The notes under the pieces are model-generated. The model was not told where the DNA came from and did no database searches. It was given only the letters and a program-made list of their open reading frames with translations. A program made the position numbers and the translations under genes. From contig JAIDOW010000019.1 of assembly GCA_029063085.1 (NCBI GenBank), forward strand, positions 1 to 51,331: 51,331 nucleotides of DNA, in the 5' to 3' direction. Shown in pieces: positions 33,428 through 41,298 of this stretch (position 1 is the first letter of the stretch; the number at the start of each line of letters is the position of its first letter). Source of the DNA: Lachnospiraceae bacterium. Lineage in GTDB: Bacteria; Bacillota; Clostridia; Lachnospirales; Lachnospiraceae.

Positions 33428-34763
33428 GGTGCAGAATGTTTTTAAAACAAAACTGACATGGTACTTATTAAGCTGTATCATAATTTCAGGACTCTTTGCA
33501 TGCGGATGTGGATATCTGGTTATTCATTTCGGGCTGAATTTTATTGAAAATGCATATGATGACCAGAATATGAATAAGACTTTTCAGATAAAGTACATGG
33601 AAGATCTCCAGCGATATGTTACGGAACAGGATATTACTTCGGATTCTATTTCTGAGGTAAAGGAATGGACGGATGCAAATACATATGTATATCTATCCAT
33701 ATATCAGAATAACAAGGTGATATTTAATTCTGATTATACATATGAGGAAGCCGAAAATGAGAATAGCGAAGAAGTAGATGCAGAGACGGAACCGATGGAT
33801 TCTGAATATTTGTACAGGCTTGCACTGACCGACGGAACGGTAGCCAGTGTAGATATGTTCTGTTATGATTACTGGAAATACTACTATTATGTATGGACGA
33901 TAGGTGTTACCATTGGGATCATCATATTTATTGTAATTTTCACAAGGTTATTTCGTCGTAAGCTGCAATATATCAATGCAATTGAGAAAGAATTACAGAT
34001 ATTGGAGGGCGGAAATCTGGAATATCCCATTACCATAAAGGGTGAGGATGAAATTGGCAATCTTGCAAGAGGGATAGAGCAGATGAGACTGTCTATCATT
34101 GAAAACATGAAAAAAGAACAACAGATGTTACAGGCCAATAAAGAGCTTGTTACAGCGATGTCTCATGATTTAAGGACTCCACTTACTACTTTGACAGGAT
34201 ACTTGGAAATCCTTAATATGGAACATATCCGGGATGAAGAACAGCGAAAGCATTATCTGGAACTCTCCCTTGAGAAAACCAGGGAGATCAAGGAGTTATC
34301 GGATGAACTGTTTGAATATTTTTTGATTTATGGAGAGGATCGGAAGCGGATTAATATGGAACCGGTTCCTGCATATGCACTGGCGATGGATTTGATTGAA
34401 AACCAGTTTCTGAATTTGGAAGAAGAGGGCTACCAGATATCCAGCGTTAATTCCATTGATGAAACGGATGGGGATTGCATGGTTAATTCCAAGTATATGC
34501 ACAGAGTATTGAACAATATTTTATCTAATCTGGAAAAATATGCAAAGAAGGATAGCCCCATTGAGGTTGCGGCGAATAAGGAACAGAATTATTTAGTGCT
34601 CAGAGTGAGCAACAAAATCAAGACAGATCTGGATGAACATGAGAGTAATAATATTGGTCTGATTACCTGTGAACGTATCATGAAACTGCATCATGGGGAG
34701 TTTCATAAATATGAGGCAGAGGGTGAATTTACGGTTAAAATTGTTATCCCGATAAAAAAATAG
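33420..34763 (+). CDS. Sensor histidine kinase with degenerate ATP-binding boxes
   Basis: A 447-residue kinase if read from TTG 33420, which overlaps the regulator gene and has AAGGGG about 9 bases upstream; GTG 33429 is the alternative. A membrane helix (about 12-35), an outside domain with an acidic stretch, a second helix (about 163-185) and a HAMP domain (about 187-238) are followed by HisKA (AMSHDLRTPLTTLTGYLEIL, His249). The N-box VLNNILSNLEKYAKKDSP is present. The G1 box D-x-G-x-G is missing: the matching strand reads LRVSNKI, and the G2 region is SNNIGLITCERIM. Several Firmicute kinases share this shape, so activity is not excluded. Paired with the response regulator upstream. Confidence 0.9.
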   Translation: MFRVQNVFKTKLTWYLLSCIIISGLFACGCGYLVIHFGLNFIENAYDDQNMNKTFQIKYMEDLQRYVTEQDITSDSISEVKEWTDANTYVYLSIYQNNKVIFNSDYTYEEAENENSEEVDAETEPMDSEYLYRLALTDGTVASVDMFCYDYWKYYYYVWTIGVTIGIIIFIVIFTRLFRRKLQYINAIEKELQILEGGNLEYPITIKGEDEIGNLARGIEQMRLSIIENMKKEQQMLQANKELVTAMSHDLRTPLTTLTGYLEILNMEHIRDEEQRKHYLELSLEKTREIKELSDELFEYFLIYGEDRKRINMEPVPAYALAMDLIENQFLNLEEEGYQISSVNSIDETDGDCMVNSKYMHRVLNNILSNLEKYAKKDSPIEVAANKEQNYLVLRVSNKIKTDLDEHESNNIGLITCERIMKLHHGEFHKYEAEGEFTVKIVIPIKK

Positions 34764-34782
34764 AAAAAGAGAGGAAGAGAAT

Positions 34783-35475
34783 ATGTTAGGGATTATAGGT
34801 GCAATGGATGAAGAAGTGGCAAAGATTAAGGATCGGATGGAGAATGTAAAGACGATGTCCAAAGCTTCCATGGAGTTTTTTGAAGGTACATTGAATGGCA
34901 GTCCGGTAGTGGTAGTCCGTTCCGGTATCGGAAAAGTAAACGCAGCTATGTGTACCCAGATTTTAGCAGATGAGTACCATGTAGATGCAATTATTAATAC
35001 CGGAATTGCTGGTTCATTGAATGCAGATATTGATATTGGTGATGTTGTACTTTCTACGGATACCTTAGAGCATGACATGGATGCGGTAGCATTCGGTTAT
35101 CCGTTAGGGCAGATTCCGCGTATGGATACCTTATCCTTTGAGTCGGATACAAGGCTCAGGGAGATGGCAAGGCAGGCTTGTGAACAGGTAAATCCCGATA
35201 TCAAAGTGTTTGAGGGAAGAATTGTAAGTGGAGACCAGTTTATTTCCGATAAGAATAAGAAAAACTGGCTGGTGGAAAATTTTGAGGGATGCTGTACTGA
35301 GATGGAGGGTGCGGCCATTGCACATGCGGCTTATTTGAATCAGATACCGTTTCTTATAATACGGGCTATTTCAGATAAGGCAGATGATTCTGCATCTGTG
35401 GATTATCCGGCTTTTGAAGCTAAGGCCATTGAGCATTCTGTAAAACTTTTGTTAGAGCTTTGTAAACGATTGTAG
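34783..35475 (+). CDS. mtnN: 5'-methylthioadenosine/S-adenosylhomocysteine nucleosidase
   Basis: A 230-residue cytosolic nucleosidase that splits adenine from methylthioadenosine and S-adenosylhomocysteine, the latter giving S-ribosylhomocysteine for LuxS. Family motifs: IGAMDEEV at the start with the catalytic-site Glu, GIGKVNAA, TGIAGSLN, the substrate-gripping FEGRIVSGDQFI, CTEMEGAA and the catalytic Asp in ISDKADD. Length is standard. GAGGAAG precedes the ATG. It lies 19 bases after the kinase gene and 35 bases before luxS, forming the activated-methyl-cycle pair of the operon. Confidence 0.97.
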   Translation: MLGIIGAMDEEVAKIKDRMENVKTMSKASMEFFEGTLNGSPVVVVRSGIGKVNAAMCTQILADEYHVDAIINTGIAGSLNADIDIGDVVLSTDTLEHDMDAVAFGYPLGQIPRMDTLSFESDTRLREMARQACEQVNPDIKVFEGRIVSGDQFISDKNKKNWLVENFEGCCTEMEGAAIAHAAYLNQIPFLIIRAISDKADDSASVDYPAFEAKAIEHSVKLLLELCKRL

Positions 35476-35510
35476 AAAATATGGTCAGATATCAGGAAGG
35501 AGAATACATT

Positions 35511-35990
35511 ATGGAGAAAATATCAAGTTTTACGGTAAATCACTTAACGCTGCTGCCAGGAGTTTATGTATCAAGAAAAGATACAGTTGGAGGGGATGTC
35601 ATTACTACTTTTGACCTGCGTATGACAAGACCCAATTTTGAACCGGTTATGAATACTGCGGAAGTGCATACGTTAGAGCATTTAGGAGCAACATTTCTCC
35701 GGAATCATGCTGATTATAAGGATAAAACAGTTTATTTCGGACCTATGGGATGCAGAACAGGGTTTTATATGGTGTTAGCTGGAGATTATACATCAAAGGA
35801 GATAGTCCCTCTTGTAAAGGAGATGTTTACCTTTATGAAAGATTTTGAAGGAGAGGTTCCGGGAGCGGCAGCAAGAGATTGCGGGAACTATCTGGATATG
35901 AATCTTCCAATGGCAAAGTTTGTTGCAAAGAAGTATTATGACGAAGTTCTTAGCAATATTACAGAGGAACGTCTGGTGTATCCGGAATAA
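35511..35990 (+). CDS. luxS: S-ribosylhomocysteine lyase
   Basis: A 159-residue LuxS. It converts S-ribosylhomocysteine to homocysteine and the AI-2 precursor DPD. The metal site is His-x3-His in VHTLEHLGATFLRNH plus the Cys of ARDCGNYLDM, and the catalytic cysteine lies in GCRTGFY. AAGGAG 8 bases before ATG 35511 fixes the start; the frame is open 30 bases further up. It takes the product of MtnN encoded just before it, so both steps of SAH recycling are here. Being in a run with a two-component system suggests that methyl-cycle or AI-2 output may be regulated by that system. Confidence 0.97.
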   Translation: MEKISSFTVNHLTLLPGVYVSRKDTVGGDVITTFDLRMTRPNFEPVMNTAEVHTLEHLGATFLRNHADYKDKTVYFGPMGCRTGFYMVLAGDYTSKEIVPLVKEMFTFMKDFEGEVPGAAARDCGNYLDMNLPMAKFVAKKYYDEVLSNITEERLVYPE

Positions 35991-36003
35991 GGGAAATATA
36001 TCA

Positions 36004-37125
36004 ATGAAGATGAAAAAGAGAATGCCTTTGTTGAAAAAAGGAAAAATAATGGGACTGCTGCTTGTGTTTGCGGCAGTCTTTGTTTTCATGCAGTATAATG
36101 CGTTTTTATATCAGGATACTGTGGTCAGGGTGACATCTGTGGATAATACATTTTCTTATGACAGTGAAGGACCGGACGGTGATGTGGAACGATACTATGA
36201 CCAGAGCATGAAAGCAAGAATACTAAATGGAGAGAAAAAGGGAGCAGAGATCTCTTTATCTAATACATATTCTGATTCAGGGGTAAATGATGAAAGCTAT
36301 CGGAAGGGAGACAGGTTGTTTGTTTCAGTCAGTAAGGATGTAAAGACAGGAACGATTCTCGGGAAAAAGAGAGATGTCTATCTGGTTATGCTGATTTGCA
36401 TTTTTTTATTCCTTTTACTGCTGTTAAATGAGAAGAGGGGCGGCATTATATTTGCTTCATTATTGATTAATATCTCTGTTTTTTTGTCTGCACTTTCCAT
36501 GTATGGCCAAGGAGGGAAGCTGATTTCAATTGCTTTTGCTTTAATGCTGGTGTTTAGTATTTTAACATTGCTGTTTGCAGGGGGATTTCATAAAAAGACG
36601 TTTGCGGCAATACTTTCCACCCTGCTTACTACCCTGCTTTGTTATGGCATATACGAAATCGTGCTGCACAGCTGTAAACGGCTGCCGTACGAAATGATGG
36701 ATTATGTAGTAAACTCTGCTGATTTATCAGACTTGTTTTTGACTGGAGTACTGATGGGGAGTCTTGGTGCAGTCATGGATGTATCTATCAGTATTGCGGC
36801 TGGTGTGGCAGAAATCATAAAGCAGACACCGGATATTTCCATGAAAGCGTTAATCCGGTCTGTTCGTGAAATGGGCTATGACATTATGGGAACAATGATA
36901 AATGTTCTCTTTTTTACTTATATAAGCGGTGCCATTCCGATATTAGTAGTAAAGATAAAAAATGGGTATACGCTGTATCATCTGGTGAATTTTCAGCTGA
37001 TATTTGAAATCATACGGTTTTTGATGGGGGCAATCGGCATTGTGCTTGCCATTCCGGTATCAGGACTTTGTGCCGTGCTGCTCCTGCATATGGGAAACAG
37101 AAATGAGGAGGGACAGGTAAAATGA
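36004..37125 (+). CDS. YibE/F-family multi-pass membrane protein (first)
   Basis: A 373-residue membrane protein of the YibE/F family. A short cytosolic basic stretch and a membrane helix (about 17-34) lead to an outside beta-rich domain of about 95 residues (VVRVTSVDNTFSY, YRKGDRLFVSVSKD), then about seven helices. The family signature is the loop LGAVMDVSISIAAGVAEI. Function is unknown; I know of no characterised member. ATG 36004 with AAGGGA is used, because the longer frame runs into luxS. It overlaps the second YibE/F gene in an ATGA junction, suggesting the two form a complex. Thirteen bases separate it from luxS. Confidence 0.9.
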   Translation: MKMKKRMPLLKKGKIMGLLLVFAAVFVFMQYNAFLYQDTVVRVTSVDNTFSYDSEGPDGDVERYYDQSMKARILNGEKKGAEISLSNTYSDSGVNDESYRKGDRLFVSVSKDVKTGTILGKKRDVYLVMLICIFLFLLLLLNEKRGGIIFASLLINISVFLSALSMYGQGGKLISIAFALMLVFSILTLLFAGGFHKKTFAAILSTLLTTLLCYGIYEIVLHSCKRLPYEMMDYVVNSADLSDLFLTGVLMGSLGAVMDVSISIAAGVAEIIKQTPDISMKALIRSVREMGYDIMGTMINVLFFTYISGAIPILVVKIKNGYTLYHLVNFQLIFEIIRFLMGAIGIVLAIPVSGLCAVLLLHMGNRNEEGQVK

Positions 37126-37961
37126 TACTTACATTATCTATTATTTTGTTTTTTCTTATGGTAGCTGTCGGTGGGAACAGGGGTCTGGATTCTTTTTTTG
37201 CACTGGTGAGGACTCTGCTTGCGCTGCTTGTGAATATCTATCTGATCGCATGGGGAATGCCGCCGGTATTCATAACAGTTGTGATCAGCATTTTCTTTGT
37301 GGTGACAGTGATTTATTCCCAAAATGGAAGAAATGCCAAAATGCATGCCGCCGCTTTTTCTGTTTTGGTGGTGCTGATATTTATACTGATGACAGCAGGT
37401 CCGGTATTATGGTCCGCAGGAATCAGTGGGTATAATGAAATTGAGCAGTATGAGGAAATCAGCATGTATCTGTCACCAGATCTGGGTGTTTCCATGTCAG
37501 CCATTTCATTGTCAGCTGTTTTACTTGGGTTGCTGGGAGCTATTATGGATACGGCGGTTGCTATTACCACTGCTGTCAACGAGGTGCATGTAAATCAACC
37601 TCTTTTGACGGAAAAAGAACTGTTTCATTCCGGTCTGGCAGTGGGGAAAGACATTCTGGGAACGACGGTTAATACATTGTTCTTTGCCGGACTGGGCGAG
37701 AGCATTATGCTGGCAGTATTATTTATGCGGAATGAAGATAGCTTTGCCACGATTTTGAATTCCAAGGCGCTTTTTCAGGAGGTTTCGGGATTGTTGATCG
37801 GAGCTTCGGGATGTCTTTTGATCATTCCGGTAAGCAGTCTTGTTTGTGCCAATTTCTTAATGATTTCTGAAGAAAAAGAAGAGAAAAATGAAAAATTGTT
37901 ACAAAATTGTTACAAATATTTCGAAAAACTCTTGAAATTTGTAAAAGATATGTTAAAATAG
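37122..37961 (+). CDS. YibE/F-family multi-pass membrane protein (second)
   Basis: A 279-residue membrane protein of the YibE/F family with about seven helices and no large outside domain. It carries the same signature as its neighbour, LGAIMDTAVAITTAVNEV, so the two are paralogues that probably pair. Its start overlaps the stop of the first by four bases. The C-terminus ends in a charged tail with SEEKEEKNEKLL. Substrate or role is unknown. Its place after luxS has no established meaning. Confidence 0.9.
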   Translation: MILTLSIILFFLMVAVGGNRGLDSFFALVRTLLALLVNIYLIAWGMPPVFITVVISIFFVVTVIYSQNGRNAKMHAAAFSVLVVLIFILMTAGPVLWSAGISGYNEIEQYEEISMYLSPDLGVSMSAISLSAVLLGLLGAIMDTAVAITTAVNEVHVNQPLLTEKELFHSGLAVGKDILGTTVNTLFFAGLGESIMLAVLFMRNEDSFATILNSKALFQEVSGLLIGASGCLLIIPVSSLVCANFLMISEEKEEKNEKLLQNCYKYFEKLLKFVKDMLK

Positions 37962-38012
37962 TCTTTGTTGATAATAAATAACGGCTTGGACAAGCTGGAA
38001 AGGATATTATTT

Positions 38013-38774
38013 ATGAAGCGCAAAGAATTATTACTACTAGTCATATTGTTTACATTTACTATAATGGCAATGTTTTCTACAAAAGCAGAAGCTGCGGGTG
38101 CAGTTAAGTTGGATAGTAAAAAACTCGTTTTAGAGATGGGGACTGAGCGGCAGTTGAATGTGCTGAATACAACAGATAAAGTAAAATGGTCAACTTCTAA
38201 TAAGAAGATTGTTAAAGTAAAGAAGGGACTGCTTACACCGGTGGGAGTAGGTTCCGCAAAGGTTACGGCGAAGGTGAATGGCAAGAAATACATATGCAGA
38301 GTAACTGTTGCAGATTATTCGTCAATGTCACTTGAACAGAAGGAAGTTGTAAGCTATGCATTGAAGTATGTGGGGAATAAGTATTGTTATGGCGGTTCCA
38401 GTCTGACAAAAGGAACAGATTGTTCTGGTTTTACCATGGCAGTATATAAGAAATTTGGATATAATTTATTCCATAATGCTTATCAGCAGATGAAGGATAC
38501 AAAAAAAGTAAAGATGAAGAAAATCCAGCCGGGAGATTTGATTTTCTATGGCAGCAGTAAAAAGAACTGTAGCCATGTGGCTTTATACATAGGAAATGAA
38601 AAAGTGGTACATGCTTCTACTGAATCGACAGGGATTGTAATATCTGATTATGATTACAGGAAATATGTCGGTGTTGGACGAGTTCTTAAAAAGGCAACAT
38701 ATCCTCCAGAGGAGACTGAGGAGGAAAATCCGGCAGATGACGATAATATCACAAGAACAGCGGGAAAGAAATAG
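38013..38774 (+). CDS. Secreted NlpC/P60 endopeptidase with Ig-like domain
   Basis: A 253-residue exported cell-wall hydrolase. A signal peptide ends near AEA|AG (about residue 28). A BIG_2-type Ig-like domain (about 30-105: VKWSTSNKKIVKVKKGLLTP) may bind the envelope. The NlpC/P60 catalytic domain (about 115-235) has the nucleophile Cys in GTDCSGFTMAVYKKFG, the His in CSHVALYIG, and HAST. It should cut the stem peptide of murein. The C-terminal tail is acidic. ATG 38013 with AAAGGA is preferred over 37965. It ends the mtnN-luxS-yibE/F run and is followed by a terminator. Position suggests it is in the same operon, 51 bases after the second YibE/F gene. Confidence 0.9.
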   Translation: MKRKELLLLVILFTFTIMAMFSTKAEAAGAVKLDSKKLVLEMGTERQLNVLNTTDKVKWSTSNKKIVKVKKGLLTPVGVGSAKVTAKVNGKKYICRVTVADYSSMSLEQKEVVSYALKYVGNKYCYGGSSLTKGTDCSGFTMAVYKKFGYNLFHNAYQQMKDTKKVKMKKIQPGDLIFYGSSKKNCSHVALYIGNEKVVHASTESTGIVISDYDYRKYVGVGRVLKKATYPPEETEEENPADDDNITRTAGKK

Positions 38775-38784
38775 AGAATATATA

Positions 38785-38823
38785 AGACGGTGGCTTAGAG
38801 ATAAGCACCGTCTATTTTTATTA
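38785..38823. terminator. Shared convergent terminator with GAGA tetraloop
   Basis: AGACGGTG and CACCGTCT (38785-38792 and 38806-38813) plus the inner CTTA/TAAG pairs form a 12-base-pair stem with one bulged G and a GAGA loop, followed by a T-rich tract on the + strand. The stop codon of the minus-strand SDR gene (38795-38797) lies within it. Confidence 0.85.
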
Positions 38824-39523
38824 CTTCGCCGGTAAGGTAAAACGGACTTTCGTATAAATGATATACCATTCGGGCGATTTCTTCAGGATATCCCAGCCGG
38901 CAGGCAGGTATGTCCTCGCAAAAAGCATTGATTTCCTCCTGGCTGAAACAATTATTCATCTGTGTATCAATGGCACCACAGGCGAGAGCATTTACCCGGA
39001 TGCCGCTTGGCGCCAGTTCTTTTGCCAGAGCCTTTGTAAAGGCGTTGACGCCACCTTTGGATGCACTATAAGCGGCTTCACATGAAGCACCGCTGATTCC
39101 CCACATGGAGGAGATATTGATAATGTGACCGGACTTTTGGCTTACCATAGGAGGAACAACATGTTTACAGAAGTTAAAGACAGAGGTGAGATTTGTGTTT
39201 ATAATTCGGTTCCAGTCAGTAATTGTCATGTCGGAAAGCAGTCCGACATAAGAGATGCCTGCATTGTTTATCAATAAATCAATAGAAGGAAAGGCAGCCG
39301 ATATTTTGTCCATCATAGAAGATACCGTATCATAATCGCCGGCATCACCTGTTATCATCAGACAGGCAGCGCCTTTTGCCTCTACTTCTTTTTTGGTCTG
39401 TTCCAGATCTGCTATGTTATGACAGGAATTGATCACAATATTGTCAAAGCTGCCAGCCAATTCCAGTGCACAAGCTTTGCCGATTCCTCTGGAGGCACCG
39501 GTTATAATTGCTGTTTTTTCCAT
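38795..39523 (-). CDS. Short-chain dehydrogenase, possible EF-P aminopentanone reductase
   Basis: A 242-residue NAD(P)-dependent SDR. The cofactor loop is TGASRGIGKAC, the NNAG motif reads LINNAGISY, and the catalytic residues are in ISSMWG and YSASKGG. The segment ISSMWGISGASCEAAYSASK resembles YmfI-type enzymes, which reduce a 5-aminopentanone group on elongation factor P, more than FabG of fatty-acid synthesis. No fatty-acid genes are nearby, and a stand-alone locus fits. I keep both options, with EF-P modification as an inference. AAAGGAATG precedes the ATG. Its 3' end is nested in the terminator shared with the convergent hydrolase gene. Confidence 0.9.
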   Translation of the reverse strand: MEKTAIITGASRGIGKACALELAGSFDNIVINSCHNIADLEQTKKEVEAKGAACLMITGDAGDYDTVSSMMDKISAAFPSIDLLINNAGISYVGLLSDMTITDWNRIINTNLTSVFNFCKHVVPPMVSQKSGHIINISSMWGISGASCEAAYSASKGGVNAFTKALAKELAPSGIRVNALACGAIDTQMNNCFSQEEINAFCEDIPACRLGYPEEIARMVYHLYESPFYLTGEVIKIDGAYL

Positions 39524-39656
39524 TTTTCTTCATTCCTTTCATTGCATTAATGAAGCATTTTAAATCTGCTCAGGTCCGATTATACCATGAAAAGGTTGAA
39601 AAGAAAATGCAACTCTGTTATACTTATGTACATTATGAAAAATAGGAGGCAGACAG

Positions 39657-40238
39657 ATGGATAAAAAGACCGTTTTGAGGGTATTTGGAGAAGCATTTTT
39701 ACGTTCTATGGTAGTTTTAATGGCTATTGTTATCATTGGTTTCTCTGCTTTTTTTATCATCAAAGTTACTACTGATAAGAAGCAGATGGCAGATAATTCT
39801 ACCACAGAATCAGGTTCTACATATAGTGATGATGAATTACAGGCCATGCTGGAAAAGGAGAATGCGAATGATACATCACAGGATCCTGTCACTGAGGAGC
39901 CTGCTACAGAAGAGGTGACAACAGAAGAACCGGACATTCCGTCAACGGATAAGAAAATTCTGGTATTAAATAGTACAGGTGTATCCGGTCTTGCGAAAAA
40001 GTGGATGGACAAGCTGAGTGGAGAGGGTTTTTCGAATGTTGCAACCGGTAATTACAGCCTCGGCAGGGAAGCACAGACAAAGATTTATGTTGCAAATGAG
40101 CAGATGGGTAAAGATTTGGCGGAGTATTTTACGGACGCAGTGATTGAAGTTGGTTCTTTGGACTCTGGTATTGATGTATCTACAGATGGTGTGGAGATTT
40201 TTATTGTACTTGGGAGCAATGATACAACAGTTCAGTAA
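39657..40238 (+). CDS. Membrane-anchored LytR_C-domain protein
   Basis: A 193-residue protein with one N-terminal membrane helix (about 17-38), a Glu/Thr-rich outside linker (about 45-100) and a C-terminal LytR_C domain starting at KKILVLNSTGVSGLAKKW. LytR_C is normally the tail of LCP-family enzymes that attach polymers to the wall, but the catalytic LCP domain is absent, so this is a stand-alone version. AGGAGG precedes the ATG. The WecG/TagA-like gene begins 12 bases later; TagA-type enzymes make wall teichoic or related polymers, so both genes may serve a surface-polymer pathway. Confidence 0.85.
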   Translation: MDKKTVLRVFGEAFLRSMVVLMAIVIIGFSAFFIIKVTTDKKQMADNSTTESGSTYSDDELQAMLEKENANDTSQDPVTEEPATEEVTTEEPDIPSTDKKILVLNSTGVSGLAKKWMDKLSGEGFSNVATGNYSLGREAQTKIYVANEQMGKDLAEYFTDAVIEVGSLDSGIDVSTDGVEIFIVLGSNDTTVQ

Positions 40239-40250
40239 CGGGAGAATTTT

Positions 40251-40976
40251 ATGAAAGACAGAATCCAGCTATTGGATATCGTAATGGATATCGCTTCTAC
40301 GAAGACAGCCAGCGAGGCAACCATACAATATCTGAAAGATGAAAGCAGTAAGGTTATCTATTTTGTTAATAGTGAGACATTGCTGCTCTTACAGGAGAAT
40401 AGTGATTGGCAGAATATTGTACAGGAGAGCGAATTGATCCTTCCGGGAAATGCCAGTGTCAATGGCAGCGTAGATGAAGTTCTGGGACACAAACGTGATC
40501 CGTTTTTCTTTGAAGGATATTTTGATTCCATTCTGGATTATGCAGTTTCAGAAGGACATGAGATTTTACTCGTTGCAGAGGATAAAGATAAATTTACTTT
40601 TGTGCAGGAGAATATTCATGAAAAAAGACCGTATCTGACCATGAGCGGTATGTTTTTAACCAAGCAGGAGGAGTCCGCGGATCATATTGTGAATGAAATT
40701 AACTCCGTAGCACCGGATATCCTGCTAATGGCATTAGAGGAAAAGAGGCAGCTGAAGCTTTTGCAGGATTACCGGAATCAGATGAATGCGGGAGTGATTC
40801 TGTTTACAGGTAATATTTTGTATAATAAAGCCGTTACGGAATCAGAAGTACCGGAGCCGATTCAAAAACTCAGGATAGAAAATCTTTACAAATGGTTTCA
40901 AAAGGGCGGAAGAATCAAGGCATTTTATAATAATATAAGGATGAAGCTGCGGTTAAAACAGCATAACAAGGAATAA
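40251..40976 (+). CDS. WecG/TagA-like protein with altered active-site motifs
   Basis: A 241-residue protein with the overall pattern of the WecG/TagA/CpsF glycosyltransferase family (GT26), which adds N-acetylmannosaminyl groups to lipid-linked sugars. Recognisable parts are IYFVNSETLLLLQE, LILPGNASVNG, VAPDILLMALEEKRQL and the C-terminal EPIQKLRIENLYKWFQKGGR. Two conserved elements differ: the catalytic Asp of the usual LPDG-type motif is replaced in LPGNASV, and the usual PKQE-type loop reads EEKRQL. The C-terminal membrane-binding basic tail is retained. It may be catalytically altered or work as a partner protein. GGGAG precedes the ATG. It is followed by a long spacer. Confidence 0.75.
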   Translation: MKDRIQLLDIVMDIASTKTASEATIQYLKDESSKVIYFVNSETLLLLQENSDWQNIVQESELILPGNASVNGSVDEVLGHKRDPFFFEGYFDSILDYAVSEGHEILLVAEDKDKFTFVQENIHEKRPYLTMSGMFLTKQEESADHIVNEINSVAPDILLMALEEKRQLKLLQDYRNQMNAGVILFTGNILYNKAVTESEVPEPIQKLRIENLYKWFQKGGRIKAFYNNIRMKLRLKQHNKE

Positions 40977-41298
40977 GGAAATTGAAAGTTGTTAAAATTG
41001 CATAAAAGTAATTGTGTGAATAGCACAAAATAGGGGAACGCGTTGGATAATTTGCACGAGTTTTGTCGGCATTTGGATAGGATACAGGGATATAGAATTT
41101 AACAATAGGTAGTTTTTTATAATAAAATCTTGAAAATGATGTGCATTTTCATGGTAATCTTCTTGATTATGACAAAATGAACAAAGAAATTAAAATTTAT
41201 TTGTTGAATAGTAATATTTCATTTAAAAAGTAAATGATGTATTATAACACTATGATTTAGTTAGCAGAAAATTTATACAACCCAAGGAGGAAATTAAA
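40977..41298 (+). promoter_or_regulatory. AT-rich spacer with operator-like dyads upstream of msmX-like gene
   Basis: No gene is evident in these 322 bases. A perfect dyad TGAAAATG/CATTTTCA with a five-base centre lies at 41131-41151. A weaker TTGTG/CACAA dyad lies at 41012-41028. TTGAAA at 41130-41135 and TGGTAAT near 41152-41158 could form a promoter over the first dyad, and TATTAT at 41240-41245 is another possible -10 element. Confidence 0.5.
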
